The position numbers and the translations under genes are program-made. From contig NC_050725.1 of the NCBI RefSeq assembly GCF_013402915.1, positions 496,001 through 560,000 of the forward strand: 64,000 bases of DNA. Direction: 5' to 3'. The DNA comes from Zygotorulaspora mrakii. Lineage: Eukaryota; Ascomycota; Saccharomycetes; Saccharomycetales; Saccharomycetaceae. The notes under the pieces are model-generated. The model saw only the letters and a program-made list of their open reading frames with translations, made no database searches and was not told where the DNA came from. Within the stretch, counting starts at the first letter, position 1. Each line of letters opens with the position of its first letter. This document shows, in pieces, positions 10,110 to 20,889 of the stretch.

Positions 10110-12032
10110 ATGAACCAGCTTAGTCTTACGTTCATTGTACTTTTACAGATTTTAGTGAAGTCCAGTATAGCGTGGTCTCCAACCAACGGCTACGTCCCTG
10201 GTAACGTTACTTGCGATGACGATATTAATCTAATAAGAGAGGCCAACGAATTATCTCCAAACGAAACAGATTGGCTTCGGAGGAGAAGCTCTTACACAAA
10301 TGAAGCTTTGCAAAACTTTCTAACGCGAGCAACAAGGAATTTTTCGGATGATTCAATTGTCTCGCAACTCTTTAGGAACAACTCTAATGTTCCTAAAATT
10401 GGTATCGCATGCTCCGGCGGTGGCTATCGTGCCATGTTAAGTGGTGCAGGTATGATAGCAGCGATGGACAACAGAACTGATGGCGCTCTGGACCACGGTT
10501 TGGGTGGTCTTCTGCAAAGTGCTACTTATCTGGCTGGGTTGTCCGGTGGAAATTGGCTCACGACAACTTTGGCATGGAATAATTGGACATCTGTGCAAAC
10601 AATTCTAAATAACATGACGGAAGATGATTCCATCTGGGATATATCCAATTCCATCATCAACCCGGGTGGTATCAATATTGTTAGCTCGGGACAAAGATGG
10701 AATCATATTTCCGACGCGGTTCAAGCAAAACAAGATGCCGGATTCAATATTTCCCTAACGGATGTTTGGGGCCGTGCCTTATCGTATAACTTCTTCCCTA
10801 CCCTTTACCGTGGTGGTGTTGGTTATACTTGGTCAACGCTAAGAGAAGCAGATGAGTTCCGAAATGCCGAAATGCCTTTTCCAATTTCCGTAGCCGATGG
10901 TAGATATCCTGGTTCAACTATTATTGACTTAAATGCTACTGTTTTTGAATTCAATCCCTTTGAAATGGGTTCATGGGATCCAACTATAAATTCTTTCACT
11001 GATGTTAGATATCTAGGCACTAACGTATCAAATGGTACTCCTACAAACCAGGGGCAATGTATTGCTGGTTTCGACAATGTCGGTTTCATTGCAGGTACTT
11101 CTTCTTCACTGTTCAATCAGTTTATCCTACAGATTAATGGAACAGCTCTTCCAAGCTTTCTGAGAAATATAGCCAACAGATTCTTGCAAAACCTAGCCAG
11201 TGAGGATGATGATATTGCTATATATGCACCAAATCCATTTAAAGACTCTGAATTTGTGGAATCAAATTTTTCAAGGTCTATCGTTGAATCCGATTACCTC
11301 TATTTGGTTGATGGTGGTGAAGATGACCAGAATGTTCCCTTATTACCATTAATTCAACAACAACGTGATTTGGACGTAGTGTTCGCTCTAGACAACTCTG
11401 CTGATACTAGTCAAAGCTGGCCTGATGGGTCCTCTTTGGTTCACACTTATCAACGTCAGTTTGGCGCTCAGGGTAAAGATATGGCTTTCCCATATGTGCC
11501 AGATGAAAACACGTTTATTAATCTAGGTCTCAACCAGCGCCCTGCATTTTTTGGATGCGATGCCAGAAATCTATCTGATCTAAATTATGTCCCACCTTTG
11601 ATAGTTTACATTCCAAATTCTCGTCACAGTTTCAATGGTAACCAAAGCACATTTAAATTATCCTATGATACGGATGAGCGTTTCGGGATGATCCAAAATG
11701 GATTTGAAGCTGCTACGATGGGAAACTTGACGCAGGATTCAAACTTCTTGGGATGCGTTGCGTGTGCCGTTTTAAGGCGTAAACAACAGAGTTTAAATGC
11801 CACTCTCCCAAGCGAATGTAACGATTGTTTCAGAACTTATTGTTGGAATGGTACCGTTGACAGTTCAACCCCAGACGACCAAAATTCTGGTGATACCTCT
11901 TCACGTTCTCAATCAGCTTCATCGACATCAGCGGGTTCAAGTTCGAAGCATAATGGTGGAGAACTCTCTGTCCAACCACGTACGTTCCTGTCCATATTAA
12001 CACTACTTACTACCATAGCAGGGTTGATGTAG
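10110..12032 (+). CDS. PLB: Phospholipase B / lysophospholipase, first tandem copy
   Basis: 640 codons from the Met at 10110. I prefer this to the open-frame start at 9990 because it begins with a signal peptide ([15 protein letters not shown]..., cleavage near IAWSPTNGY) and sits about 70 bp after a TATA box. Secreted fungal phospholipases B deacylate glycerophospholipids. The cPLA2-type catalytic dyad is visible: Ser145 in GLSGGNW and an Asp in [24 protein letters not shown] supplies the Arg and oxyanion region. There are many N-glycosylation sequons, a Ser-rich C-terminal stretch and a final hydrophobic segment typical of a GPI signal. The context corresponds to PLB3 (chromosome XV) and PLB1/PLB2 (chromosome XIII) together. 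Confidence 0.95.
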   Translation: MNQLSLTFIVLLQILVKSSIAWSPTNGYVPGNVTCDDDINLIREANELSPNETDWLRRRSSYTNEALQNFLTRATRNFSDDSIVSQLFRNNSNVPKIGIACSGGGYRAMLSGAGMIAAMDNRTDGALDHGLGGLLQSATYLAGLSGGNWLTTTLAWNNWTSVQTILNNMTEDDSIWDISNSIINPGGINIVSSGQRWNHISDAVQAKQDAGFNISLTDVWGRALSYNFFPTLYRGGVGYTWSTLREADEFRNAEMPFPISVADGRYPGSTIIDLNATVFEFNPFEMGSWDPTINSFTDVRYLGTNVSNGTPTNQGQCIAGFDNVGFIAGTSSSLFNQFILQINGTALPSFLRNIANRFLQNLASEDDDIAIYAPNPFKDSEFVESNFSRSIVESDYLYLVDGGEDDQNVPLLPLIQQQRDLDVVFALDNSADTSQSWPDGSSLVHTYQRQFGAQGKDMAFPYVPDENTFINLGLNQRPAFFGCDARNLSDLNYVPPLIVYIPNSRHSFNGNQSTFKLSYDTDERFGMIQNGFEAATMGNLTQDSNFLGCVACAVLRRKQQSLNATLPSECNDCFRTYCWNGTVDSSTPDDQNSGDTSSRSQSASSTSAGSSSKHNGGELSVQPRTFLSILTLLTTIAGLM

Positions 12033-12515
12033 ATTCTACAAATATTGTTTAAAACATGCGTATAATTTAAGTAAAGAATAAAAGTATCTTGCCCTTTGTT
12101 TGAAAAGCTCCTAATTTTCGCAGTTCGGAAACAAGACATCATAAAAATGGCAGATACATCATATATTGTTTTGGAATTGTTTTGGGGCTGCCCATTTTTG
12201 TTAAGTTGATTTCTCGTTTCCTCAAATAGTGATACGGGAAAGTGGCATACCATCTCGTTTAGTAGGGAGAGCCAAAAAGGGAAATAACAAGACAAAAGTT
12301 TCTTCAACATACTTTTATAGATGCGGTGAAATTGAAACTCACTGTTGGATTTTAAATTCACTAGCATTGGTTCAATTGCAGTAAATATGCTGCAAGAAAA
12401 ATATCTGCTATATAATGAATAGGCGTGTACGACTTGGCTGGGAAAGGTAGTGTTGCAAATGTTTCCTGCCTATTCCTTTTTACATTGGATTCCAATGATA
12501 CCAAATTGCTGAAAA
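12033..12515. other. Gap between tandem PLB genes
   Basis: About 480 bp containing the first gene's terminator region and the second gene's promoter. A TATA-like TATATAA lies near 12410. The minus-strand ORF at 11909-12367 overlaps the PLB coding end and has no recognisable features. Confidence 0.5.
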
Positions 12516-14513
12516 ATGTTACTAAAAAATCTTCTTTTTCCCATCACTTTGTTGTTCATCTCGTTGGTAGGTGCTTGGTCACCTAGCAATGGCTATGCAC
12601 CTAGTAGAGTTTCCTGTGATAATGACACTAATTTAATAAGAGAAGCGAACGGCCTATCTGCCAATGAGACCGACTGGCTGCAGAAAAGAGACATTTATAC
12701 ACGGTATGCCTTGAAAAGTTTCTTGACTCGAGCCAATAACAGTTTTTCAAACCACTCGATAATCTCAGAATTGTTCAGTAATGACTCGAACGTTCCAAAG
12801 ATTGGAATTGCATGTTCTGGTGGTGGCTACCGTGCCATGTTAAGTGGTGCTGGTATGATCGCCGCAATGGACAACAGAACTGGTGGCGCTCTGGATCATG
12901 GCTTGGGTGGTCTCCTTCAAAGTTCCACATATCTTGCTGGACTTTCCGGAGGATCCTGGTTGGTAGGGTCACTGGCATGGAATAACTGGACTTCCGTTCA
13001 GGATATCATCAATAGCACACCCGAAAATGATTCCATTTGGGACTTGACGCATTCTATCGCCTCTCCAGGCGGAGTAGACGTCAATAAATCTGCCGAAAGA
13101 TGGGAGGTAATCACCGAAGACATAATGTCAAAGGCTGCGCTTGGATTTCCGGTGACTCTGGCAGACTACTGGGGCCGTGCTTTATCTTACAATTTTTTCC
13201 CATCTTTACCTGATGGTGGTGTAGGCTATACATGGTCTTCTTTGAGGGATTCTGAAGTTTTTACGAGTGGTCAAATGCCCTTTCCCATTTCTGTCGCCGA
13301 TTTCAGATCTCCTTACACTACAATTTCCAGCAGGAATAGTTCAGTTTTTGAATTCAATCCATTTGAGATAGGCTCTTGGGAATCCTCTGTAAATGCATTC
13401 AGTGATATCAAATATTTGGGTACCCAAACGTCGAATGGTGTTCCGGTGAACAAAGGTCAATGTGTCGAGGGGTTCGATAATGCTGGTTTCATTATGGGAA
13501 CATCATCAACCCTGTTTAACCCTAGTATGTCACCAGTGATTGGAATGCTAATGAATGGTGGAACTGTTGCTTCTATTTTCCAGAAAGCTATTGCCAATGA
13601 TTCTAATGACGTTGCTAACTATGCTCCAAATCCATTCAAAGATGTCACATTCGCAACCGATGATTCTGGGGAGACGATAGTACAGAGTGACTATCTTTAC
13701 CTCGCTGACGGGGGTGAAGATGGTGAAACTATTCCATTAGTTCCCCTGCTTCAACAGGATCGTGATTTGGATGTTATTTTTGCGTTGGACAGTTCATCTG
13801 ATACTATCACGAGTTGGCCAGATGGTAGTTCATTAGTGAATACTTATGAACGTCAATTCAGCTCTCAAGGTAAAAATATAGCCTTCCCATATGTTCCGGA
13901 CCAATCAACATTTGAGATTCTGCAATTGAACAAAAAGCCTACCTTCTTTGGATGTGATGCCAGAAATTTAACAGACTTAAAGTATATTCCACCACTTGTC
14001 GTTTACATTCCAAATACCGCATACTCTTTTAATAGTAATCAGAGTACATTCAAAATGTCTTACACACCAGCTGAACGCCTCGAAATGATGGAGAACGGTT
14101 TTGAAGCAGCAACGATGGGTAATTTTACACATGATCCAGAATTTATGACATGTATTGGATGCGCCATTATTAGACGTAAACAACAGAGTTTTAATGCTAC
14201 GTTACCTGAAGAGTGTGATTCATGCTTTTCACGCTACTGTTGGAGTGGAGAATTGAGTGAAAATTATCCAGGTGTCACTACAGGGAATCAAACGCTAACC
14301 TCGAACGTGACTTCAATTTCGTCAACGGCAACGTTGGAGCCATCAATTACCTCGATGTCCACGGAAACCTTGTCAATATCTTCTGCTACCGCGTCTCCTT
14401 CCTCGACAATCGTGATGAGAGGTGCTGGATCAACTTATTTGAGACCCACATTTGATATGAAATGTCTCGCGGTAATTATATTTACTTCAGGCGTGTTTGG
14501 TTTCATTTTGTAA
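12516..14513 (+). CDS. PLB: Phospholipase B / lysophospholipase, second tandem copy
   Basis: 665 codons, closely related to the preceding gene and in the same direction. The start MLLKNLLFPITLLFISLVGAW is a clear signal peptide. The catalytic Ser144 is in GLSGGSWLV, the form I associate with most family members; the first copy has Asn after GLSGG. The Asp is in YLADGGEDGE. The C-terminus has a longer Ser/Thr-rich linker, then a hydrophobic tail (CLAVIIFTSGVFGFIL) that fits a GPI-anchor signal. S. cerevisiae PLB1 and PLB2 are also a tandem pair, next to TAF4 on chromosome XIII, and TAF4 follows here too. Which copy is orthologous to which cannot be decided by reading. Confidence 0.95.
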   Translation: MLLKNLLFPITLLFISLVGAWSPSNGYAPSRVSCDNDTNLIREANGLSANETDWLQKRDIYTRYALKSFLTRANNSFSNHSIISELFSNDSNVPKIGIACSGGGYRAMLSGAGMIAAMDNRTGGALDHGLGGLLQSSTYLAGLSGGSWLVGSLAWNNWTSVQDIINSTPENDSIWDLTHSIASPGGVDVNKSAERWEVITEDIMSKAALGFPVTLADYWGRALSYNFFPSLPDGGVGYTWSSLRDSEVFTSGQMPFPISVADFRSPYTTISSRNSSVFEFNPFEIGSWESSVNAFSDIKYLGTQTSNGVPVNKGQCVEGFDNAGFIMGTSSTLFNPSMSPVIGMLMNGGTVASIFQKAIANDSNDVANYAPNPFKDVTFATDDSGETIVQSDYLYLADGGEDGETIPLVPLLQQDRDLDVIFALDSSSDTITSWPDGSSLVNTYERQFSSQGKNIAFPYVPDQSTFEILQLNKKPTFFGCDARNLTDLKYIPPLVVYIPNTAYSFNSNQSTFKMSYTPAERLEMMENGFEAATMGNFTHDPEFMTCIGCAIIRRKQQSFNATLPEECDSCFSRYCWSGELSENYPGVTTGNQTLTSNVTSISSTATLEPSITSMSTETLSISSATASPSSTIVMRGAGSTYLRPTFDMKCLAVIIFTSGVFGFIL

Positions 14514-14665
14514 GAATACTGCATTATGTACAACTATATTCTAAAGATGATCTGACAAACATCTGTTACAACGCCATATTTTAGAGACTGTAAACCCAGC
14601 TAGTTGTTGTACCGTACGTCTAGATGATATTGATTACTTCTACTTAATCACTACTTGATCTCTAA

Positions 14666-15811
14666 TTAATCCCTAATTCTTGCATATCCCTTCGAAATCA
14701 CATTGTGAGTTCCGTTATGCCTGTTCTCTAATGCATATAATAAATCTCTCATTACTATACCCGGCTCTTCCCTCGCCTCTCTGAATCTCAGTCCACTATC
14801 GCCTCTAGCTGCAATGGCAGAAGCAACTTTCCCAAGGGTTTTTGATCCCATGGCAGTTGGTTTACTTGTGGATGAGGTCAGCCAACCATATTGCTTTTTG
14901 CTACCTGCTCGCAGACCAGCAGTGACATTCGAAGCCCTGTGTAGGGTTTCTTCGGAGTCCATCTTATTCTCAAAGTCTTCTTTCTCTAGCCCCAACGCTA
15001 TTCGCTTTTTCACACGTCTTTCTTCCTCCTTTTTTTGAACCAAAGCCATCGACCTCAACGACGCAGATAGTTCACTTCTTCTTCCCGAATTCAAAGTGAC
15101 AGCTCTTCTTCTATGTCTGGATATTACCAGTGAGTTTGTTATTACGTCTTTCATATACATTTCACATGCACTAGACATGACACGCAAAACCTCAGAATTT
15201 TTTGTAAAGTTCTGGGTAAAATTCTGTTCTTTACTGACTTTCTTCATAAAGGCGCCGACCTGATCAGGATGGAGAAAAGCTTGACGATTGGGCATTTTCA
15301 TGTTTGCTGTTTGTGTCTGCGACTTTGATGCATTCATAGATGAGTTCAGAAGTGCTTCCTCCTCCCTGATATCCACACCAGCCGAAAATAATACATCCTG
15401 CATTTTATTTGGATCGGTCTGCGGTGGCTTGTTTCCTGATGAAATCTCCGCCCCTTGAGAACTGGAAGCTTGACCACTTTTACTCTGAGCTTTGGATTTT
15501 TTCTTTTCATCTTTCTTGGGCAGTGCCAGTAGATTTGCAGTGGAGTTGCTATCAGATTTTTTGAGATCTGTCGTCGGCATCGATTTTTTGGGCAAGGACA
15601 TTCCATCAGAATTATCTCCCGTGTTATCAAAGGCCATTGGCACAACTGTAGAGAAATTCCCAGATCCACCTGACTGCTGAGATATAGAACTAGTACGAGA
15701 CATTTGTGAATTCCCCAAATCAAAGGCAGGCTCCGTATCCTGCGCAGGGGTATTAGATTTGGATCTTTTCGCTAGCGGATCCATCGCGCCACCTTCACGT
15801 TTCACTGACAT
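14666..15811 (-). CDS. TAF4: TFIID subunit Taf4
   Basis: 381 codons; S. cerevisiae Taf4 has 388. It heterodimerises with Taf12 in TFIID for RNA polymerase II initiation. The N-terminal 130 residues are low-complexity, rich in Ser, Lys and Gln. The conserved part starts near QDVLFSAGVDIREEEALL. It includes the histone-fold-like helix VLRVMSSACEMYMKDVITNSLVISRHRR and a basic, Glu/Arg-rich helix (EERRVKKRIALGLEKEDFE). The C-terminal domain ends in REARAREEPG-like sequence and MRDLLYALENR. The neighbours PLB and MVP1 match chromosome XIII, with RCL1 from chromosome XV interleaved. Confidence 0.93.
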   Translation of the reverse strand: MSVKREGGAMDPLAKRSKSNTPAQDTEPAFDLGNSQMSRTSSISQQSGGSGNFSTVVPMAFDNTGDNSDGMSLPKKSMPTTDLKKSDSNSTANLLALPKKDEKKKSKAQSKSGQASSSQGAEISSGNKPPQTDPNKMQDVLFSAGVDIREEEALLNSSMNASKSQTQTANMKMPNRQAFLHPDQVGAFMKKVSKEQNFTQNFTKNSEVLRVMSSACEMYMKDVITNSLVISRHRRRAVTLNSGRRSELSASLRSMALVQKKEEERRVKKRIALGLEKEDFENKMDSEETLHRASNVTAGLRAGSKKQYGWLTSSTSKPTAMGSKTLGKVASAIAARGDSGLRFREAREEPGIVMRDLLYALENRHNGTHNVISKGYARIRD

Positions 15812-16145
15812 TGCAGCAGTTTCTCAAATTTCTTTCTAACCAGCAAAAACTTCAGTCAAAAAAACCGTTATGCACTAAAAATATCTTTTATGATTGAACT
15901 TAAGAAGATCTTGTAAATGTAGTTATCCATGAACCCTCTTGCTTCTGTAATTTCGAACTTTTTCAAAACTATTGAGATAGTATTTTTCGCAATCATAACA
16001 AACGGTATATGTCGCTTCCAACCACATAAGAAAAATTTCAAAGCTCATCGCATGGCAAGAGTAAAATCGATGGACATAATCCAAGTAATAGGGCGCAACA
16101 AATAGCTTTAGCATCACTATTTATCAAAATATTAAATAGTCGAGA
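15812..16145. other. Divergent TAF4-RCL1 promoter
   Basis: About 330 bp between divergent genes. It holds an RRPE-like AAAAATTT (16031-16038) and a PAC motif (16043-16051). The 15923-16117 ORF on the minus strand has no recognisable features. Confidence 0.6.
16031..16051 (+). promoter_or_regulatory. RRPE-PAC pair upstream of RCL1
   Basis: AAAAATTT followed 4 bp later by GCTCATCGC, the complement of the PAC core. The pair sits about 95-115 bp before the RCL1 start. This arrangement is characteristic of yeast ribosome-biogenesis genes, which fits Rcl1. Confidence 0.7.
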
Positions 16146-17240
16146 ATGTCTTCTAATCAACCGTTCGTTGTTTTCGAGGGATCCAGAAACTTTAGACTGC
16201 GGATAGTTTTAGCGACGTTATCAGGAAAAGCTATAAAGATTGTAAAGATTCGTTCAAGTGATCTGAACCCAGGTTTAAGAGATCACGAAGTATCTTTTTT
16301 AAGACTAATAGAATCAGTTACAAATGGTAGTAACATCGAAATCTCATATACCGGTACAACGATAATTTATAGGCCTGGTATCATTATAGGTGGATCCGTA
16401 ACACACAATTGTTCAAAAGATAGACCGGTTGGGTACTTTGTGGAACCACTGTTGTATTTGGCTCCCTTTTCGAAAAAAAAGTTTTCTATAATGCTCAGAG
16501 GCATTACGTCTTCGCATAACGATGCAGGTGTTGAAGCAATAAAATGGGGGTTAATGCCAGTGATGGAAAAATTTGGAGTCAGAGAGTGTGCTTTACACAC
16601 GTTGAAAAGAGGTGCACCACCCCTTGGCGGTGGTGAAGTCCACTTAATCGTGGACTCTTTGATAGCTCAGCCTATCACAATGCATGAGCTAGACAGGCCG
16701 TCTATATCTTCCATAAGAGGAGTTGCATATTCAACAAGAGTGAGTCCTTCTATGGTGAGTCGAATGATTGACGGGGCTAAAAGGGTACTGAAACAGGTAG
16801 GATGTGAAGTTAATATCACTGCGGATGTATGGAGAGGTGAGAATTCTGGTAAAAGTCCAGGATGGGGCATCACTTTAGTTGCATCAAACAAAAAAGGTTG
16901 GTGTTATTTTTCTGAGAAGATAGGTGACGCTGGTGCTATTCCGGAAGATGTTGGAGCAACAGTAGCGTATCATCTATTGGAAGAAATTTCGAAAAGCGGA
17001 GCCGTTGGTAGGAACCAACTTGCCCTTGCCATAGTCTATATGGTCATTGGCAAGGAAGATATTGGAAGACTTAGAATCACAAAAGAACAGGTTGACGAAA
17101 AATTCATTCACCTACTAAGAGACATAAAAAGTATTTTTGGCACAGAAGTTTACTTGAAGCCTGTTGATGATGGTACAACTGATTTCATTGCTACTGTAAA
17201 GGGTATCGGTTTCACAAACACAAGCAAAAAAATAGTATAG
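16146..17240 (+). CDS. RCL1: 18S pre-rRNA processing factor Rcl1
   Basis: 364 codons; S. cerevisiae Rcl1 has 367. It is a member of the RNA 3'-phosphate cyclase-like family. It lacks cyclase activity and works in the SSU processome with Bms1, affecting A2-site processing. Visible family features are FEGSRNFRLRIVLATLSGK at the N-terminus, YRPGIIIGG near residue 78, KRGAPPLGGGEV near 155 and YLKPVDDGTTDF near the end. The RRPE-PAC pair upstream agrees with the function. It lies between TAF4 and MVP1, both chromosome XIII genes in S. cerevisiae, whereas RCL1 is YOL010W. Confidence 0.97.
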   Translation: MSSNQPFVVFEGSRNFRLRIVLATLSGKAIKIVKIRSSDLNPGLRDHEVSFLRLIESVTNGSNIEISYTGTTIIYRPGIIIGGSVTHNCSKDRPVGYFVEPLLYLAPFSKKKFSIMLRGITSSHNDAGVEAIKWGLMPVMEKFGVRECALHTLKRGAPPLGGGEVHLIVDSLIAQPITMHELDRPSISSIRGVAYSTRVSPSMVSRMIDGAKRVLKQVGCEVNITADVWRGENSGKSPGWGITLVASNKKGWCYFSEKIGDAGAIPEDVGATVAYHLLEEISKSGAVGRNQLALAIVYMVIGKEDIGRLRITKEQVDEKFIHLLRDIKSIFGTEVYLKPVDDGTTDFIATVKGIGFTNTSKKIV

Positions 17241-17319
17241 AAAACAGTAAACGCAAGACTTGGAGATGTTCAATATTTCACATATGTACGCGTGTTTATT
17301 TAAAATAAGATAAATGTTC

Positions 17320-18885
17320 TTATTCGAAAGATGTGGGCATTTCAGTCAACTTTTCAGTCAAATTTTCCCATTCATTCAAATTTAAACCCAAATAATTGGC
17401 ATTAAGTTTTGACCACTGTTGAAATGCTCTGGAAATCAAAAATTGAGTAGCTTGGAAAATCGCGAACTCCTCCAATATACATTCTCGAATTAACCAGGCT
17501 CTATTGAGCTCTTCATTAATACTCTTTTTATCTCTTTGAATGGCAACCGTGATTCTATCATACTCTACTCCACTGGCATCGGCCTTATCCCTCATGGATT
17601 TCAGCTTCTCTGTATTAATCTCGACCCGTCTTTGTAAAAGAGGTACATTATTTGTAGCCATTATTTTATACCGCTCGAAGAGTCCTCTCAAAGAAAGAAG
17701 AATATCTATAAATATCCTAAACTTTGGGATCAACTCCTCTGAAGTGTCTGTTGCTTCTTTATTAATGAGATCACAAGTTGTTCCTAGGTGCTTTTTTATG
17801 TCCCCGAAATGGCTATGAATATCAACAATTGTACTACTTTGTTCAACAGGATACAACTTATTAACATTTTGAGAAAAATCTTCAACAAATGACGATAGCA
17901 ACGACCGCTCATGCGCGATTTGCCTAATTCGCCTTTGATATCTTTCCAAAACAATGGTAATTCGCATCCACGTCTCCACTGTCTTCTCGATTGAAGCATC
18001 TGCTTCATTCCATTGATCAGACAATTCTTTCCTCCATATTCTCATGAAATTACTGGTGATTTTCTTATCACTAAACTCTTCAGATGTGTCATAGCTAGCT
18101 TGTTTTCTCCATCCTGAAAGGTCTGCGGGAACAGTGAGAAAAGTTAATACAAGATCATCATTGCACAACACGGGATGTTTCATAACTAGGTTGATGAATC
18201 TGGTAAGGCCTTGCCTTCTTCGCTCCAAAAATGTTTTATCATTATTCTGTGAACCTATCTTCTTTGGTGGTAGATCTGGGATGAGCCTAAATGGATACCG
18301 TCTAAGTAGAACATCTTGCAACCAAACGAAATCCGAATACCGCCTTATCACGGTACGATCCTTTGACGTTTCGGTATTGGGTAAATCGACCAAGTGTTTA
18401 ACCTGATAGTTGGTGTGCTTGAAAAGAATTCCCTCTTTGTCTGGCAGTTCTTCGACGGTGACAATGTCCATGCTTAATGGTTTAAATGTTTTCTTGACGG
18501 AATTCAACCAATCATTGAGATCTTCTGATGTCTCTCCCTCACTGTCCGTCACCAATTTTTTATCTGCTTCTTCCAAGTCTTCAAGTATACCAGGTGCTCC
18601 TACTGCGGTTATATTACCAACGATGTCCTTAAAAGGTTGCTCTTTCTTATCTTTTTTGATCATGGCATCATTCCAAATGCTATGTTCCAACGCATCTGCA
18701 GACTCTGTCAAAAATCCTTGATTGCGATTATCAAGCTCACTCAAGGAAACTCGAGGAATATTTGTGTCCAACTCTGAAGACTTTGGCAATTTCGCAGTAG
18801 CTGAAACCCATTCGCTGGAGTATTCGTGTACATTGGACTTTGTAGCGCCAGAACGCCAGGGATCTGGCTCGTCAAACAAATCCAT
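17320..18885 (-). CDS. MVP1: Sorting nexin Mvp1 (PX-BAR)
   Basis: 521 codons; S. cerevisiae Mvp1 has 511. This endosomal SNX-BAR protein acts in retromer-independent recycling and vacuolar sorting. The N-terminal 110 residues are acidic and low in predicted structure. A PX domain at about 135-250 shows VIRRYSDFVWLQDVLLRRYP and LPPKKIG, then ERRRQGLTRFINLVMKHP. The C-terminal 270 residues are mostly helical, consistent with the BAR domain. It is convergent with RCL1 and shares a compact spacing with MDM12. Confidence 0.92.
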   Translation of the reverse strand: MDLFDEPDPWRSGATKSNVHEYSSEWVSATAKLPKSSELDTNIPRVSLSELDNRNQGFLTESADALEHSIWNDAMIKKDKKEQPFKDIVGNITAVGAPGILEDLEEADKKLVTDSEGETSEDLNDWLNSVKKTFKPLSMDIVTVEELPDKEGILFKHTNYQVKHLVDLPNTETSKDRTVIRRYSDFVWLQDVLLRRYPFRLIPDLPPKKIGSQNNDKTFLERRRQGLTRFINLVMKHPVLCNDDLVLTFLTVPADLSGWRKQASYDTSEEFSDKKITSNFMRIWRKELSDQWNEADASIEKTVETWMRITIVLERYQRRIRQIAHERSLLSSFVEDFSQNVNKLYPVEQSSTIVDIHSHFGDIKKHLGTTCDLINKEATDTSEELIPKFRIFIDILLSLRGLFERYKIMATNNVPLLQRRVEINTEKLKSMRDKADASGVEYDRITVAIQRDKKSINEELNRAWLIRECILEEFAIFQATQFLISRAFQQWSKLNANYLGLNLNEWENLTEKLTEMPTSFE

Positions 18886-19179
18886 AATTTTCTCACTATT
18901 GTGAAATATTGCTGACGAGAAAAGTCTACAAAGTGATCAATAGTTTGCTTCAACGCTCTTTTCAGTTTACACACTTGTTTGCTAAAGATATCGATACCAA
19001 GAACAAGTATACGCGGAACGTATTAAGAAGCTTTTCAAATGAAAACCCTTGAAATTAATAAAAGTACGAAACAAATATAAAAGAGGCAATAGAAGGAGAA
19101 AGCACTGTCAGACAGGTCCGAAAATACACGCTTTATATAGAAGTTTATCAATCTTATTTTTCCGTAGCTTCACGGTGCT

Positions 19180-19953
19180 TTACAGTGCTTCGTGCTCCTC
19201 ATTGCAATCATCAACATTGTTGATCTCTTCGTCATCGGATAAGTCCAAATTGATCCAACTTGGCCAAGCTAATTCCTTACGCAGTAGTTCCTGAAATTTC
19301 TCCAGTAAAAATTCTTCTAGTTTACCCACACTTCGTAGCATTGATCCTTCCTCTTCGTGTGGTCCACCTATTTCTGTCTCGATTTTCATGCTACGAATTA
19401 GTCTCATCTGTTCCAAAGACCTTCTTGGAGCCAATAGCGATCCGCTGGCATCAAGAATGGAGTCCTGCGTATCTAGTCTACTATCGCTTACATCACAAAG
19501 GAAACTTATGAATACCTGCTTTTGCAAGGAAGCTGCCAAGCATAATGAATGGAGCCCAATATTACTGATGGTAAGCTTCACAGGCAAAGTCATGAAACTA
19601 GTTGTCGGATAGTTCAATACTAGGTCAGCGGCAACTGTTATGAGCATGTCCCCATTATATTCCACTTCTGCAAGAAATTGTACGTCATTGGGAGACTTTT
19701 CCACCTTTTCGGTATCTGAACCTGATTGTTCGAGATCTTCACTTATAGCTTCATAAAAATCATTTAACGGATCAGATATTTCTCTTAATGTTATGTTGGG
19801 CGCTATTTTGCCTAAATCAAAATTCAGAATTCTCAAATTTCCTACATAGCTAGGGAGACTTACTGTTTCCAAATACGAATTCAGGTGTTTTCTTATAGAC
19901 TCATTTAACCTAACATCAGATTCTAATTCACTCCAGTCAATTTCAAATGACAT
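19180..19953 (-). CDS. MDM12: ERMES subunit Mdm12
   Basis: 257 codons; S. cerevisiae Mdm12 has 271. It is a cytosolic SMP-domain lipid-transfer component of the ER-mitochondria encounter structure with Mmm1, Mdm34 and Mdm10. The start [13 protein letters not shown] is the family's characteristic N-terminus. The SMP fold occupies nearly the whole protein, with [39 protein letters not shown] and [12 protein letters not shown]. The tail is acidic. It is divergent from COQ10 as in YOL009C-YOL008W. Confidence 0.95.
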   Translation of the reverse strand: MSFEIDWSELESDVRLNESIRKHLNSYLETVSLPSYVGNLRILNFDLGKIAPNITLREISDPLNDFYEAISEDLEQSGSDTEKVEKSPNDVQFLAEVEYNGDMLITVAADLVLNYPTTSFMTLPVKLTISNIGLHSLCLAASLQKQVFISFLCDVSDSRLDTQDSILDASGSLLAPRRSLEQMRLIRSMKIETEIGGPHEEEGSMLRSVGKLEEFLLEKFQELLRKELAWPSWINLDLSDDEEINNVDDCNEEHEAL

Positions 19954-20139
19954 GAAGATATATATCTTAATCAGAGCAGGCGTCTTATACCTTCACGCTG
20001 TTATTATTTCCAGATTTTAACAAAGTTGAGCTTGGATTGTTTGCAAATGAAAAACATCCATTTCAGGTCAAAGCATGACGCACGCAGACCAAAGAATCAA
20101 CAGCCCCAGTATTAAGTTGAACTCTATGTACACCTTTCA

Positions 20140-20772
20140 ATGTCTCTGGTATTCATACGACATTCAATAGTAGTATCAAGAAGACAATTGGTCTTTGTCA
20201 CTCCCAAGGGTAGGAGGCCACTGTTCAGCTGGGAAAACAAGTCTGATAAAATTAAAGAGCAGAGATACATCATAGATAAGACTCTAAATGCCGAGCCAAA
20301 GCAAATATACGATGTGGTATCAGAAGTGTCGAAATATCAAGACTTCATCCCATACTGTACGGAATCATTCGTGAGCGAGCGTGATCCAATTGGCGGCACA
20401 CCAACTAAAGCAGGATTACGAGTTGGTTTCCAGCAGTATGATGAAAAGTTCAATTGTCTCGTGACCTGCAAAGATGAAGCTAACCAAGGGCCAAATCACT
20501 ACAGTGTAGTTGCCGATTCTATTTCACATAATCTATTTCATGTCCTATATTGCAAATGGACGATGAGACCCCACGCGAATAGACCCCATGCTTCTCAAGT
20601 TGAATTGACTCTTAGGTTCAAATTCAAGTCAAGGCTTTACAATACTGTATCGTCAATATTTGCAAAAACCGTTACAGAGCTGATAATGAAAGCTTTCGAT
20701 AAGAGAGTCTTTCAAGTGAAAAAAATGGAATCCCCGTCAGGTCTTTCAGCATCAATAAAAAAAAGCTCATGA
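20140..20772 (+). CDS. COQ10: Coenzyme Q-binding protein Coq10
   Basis: 210 codons; S. cerevisiae Coq10 has 207. It is a START-domain (polyketide cyclase/dehydrase-like) mitochondrial protein that binds coenzyme Q and is needed for respiration. Residues 1-35 are basic and lack acidic residues, as in a mitochondrial presequence. The START fold begins at RYIIDKTLNAEPKQIYDVVSEV, with YQDFIPYCTES and the C-terminal helix FAKTVTELIMKAFDKRV. It shares a 186-bp divergent promoter with MDM12. Confidence 0.95.
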   Translation: MSLVFIRHSIVVSRRQLVFVTPKGRRPLFSWENKSDKIKEQRYIIDKTLNAEPKQIYDVVSEVSKYQDFIPYCTESFVSERDPIGGTPTKAGLRVGFQQYDEKFNCLVTCKDEANQGPNHYSVVADSISHNLFHVLYCKWTMRPHANRPHASQVELTLRFKFKSRLYNTVSSIFAKTVTELIMKAFDKRVFQVKKMESPSGLSASIKKSS

Positions 20773-20889
20773 AAGGGAGCTTGGTTCGAAGTTACCTGAT
20801 GACATCCTTTCCATTTTCATTGCCCCAAAAAAAAGTAAGAAATAAGTCTTGATTAAATATATGTTTAGACGCCTAGTAAACTATACTAA

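Noticed and set aside
11909..12367. 152-codon minus-strand ORF at the end of the first PLB
   Set aside because: It overlaps the antisense of coding sequence and the terminator region; low-complexity hydrophobic translation without motif.
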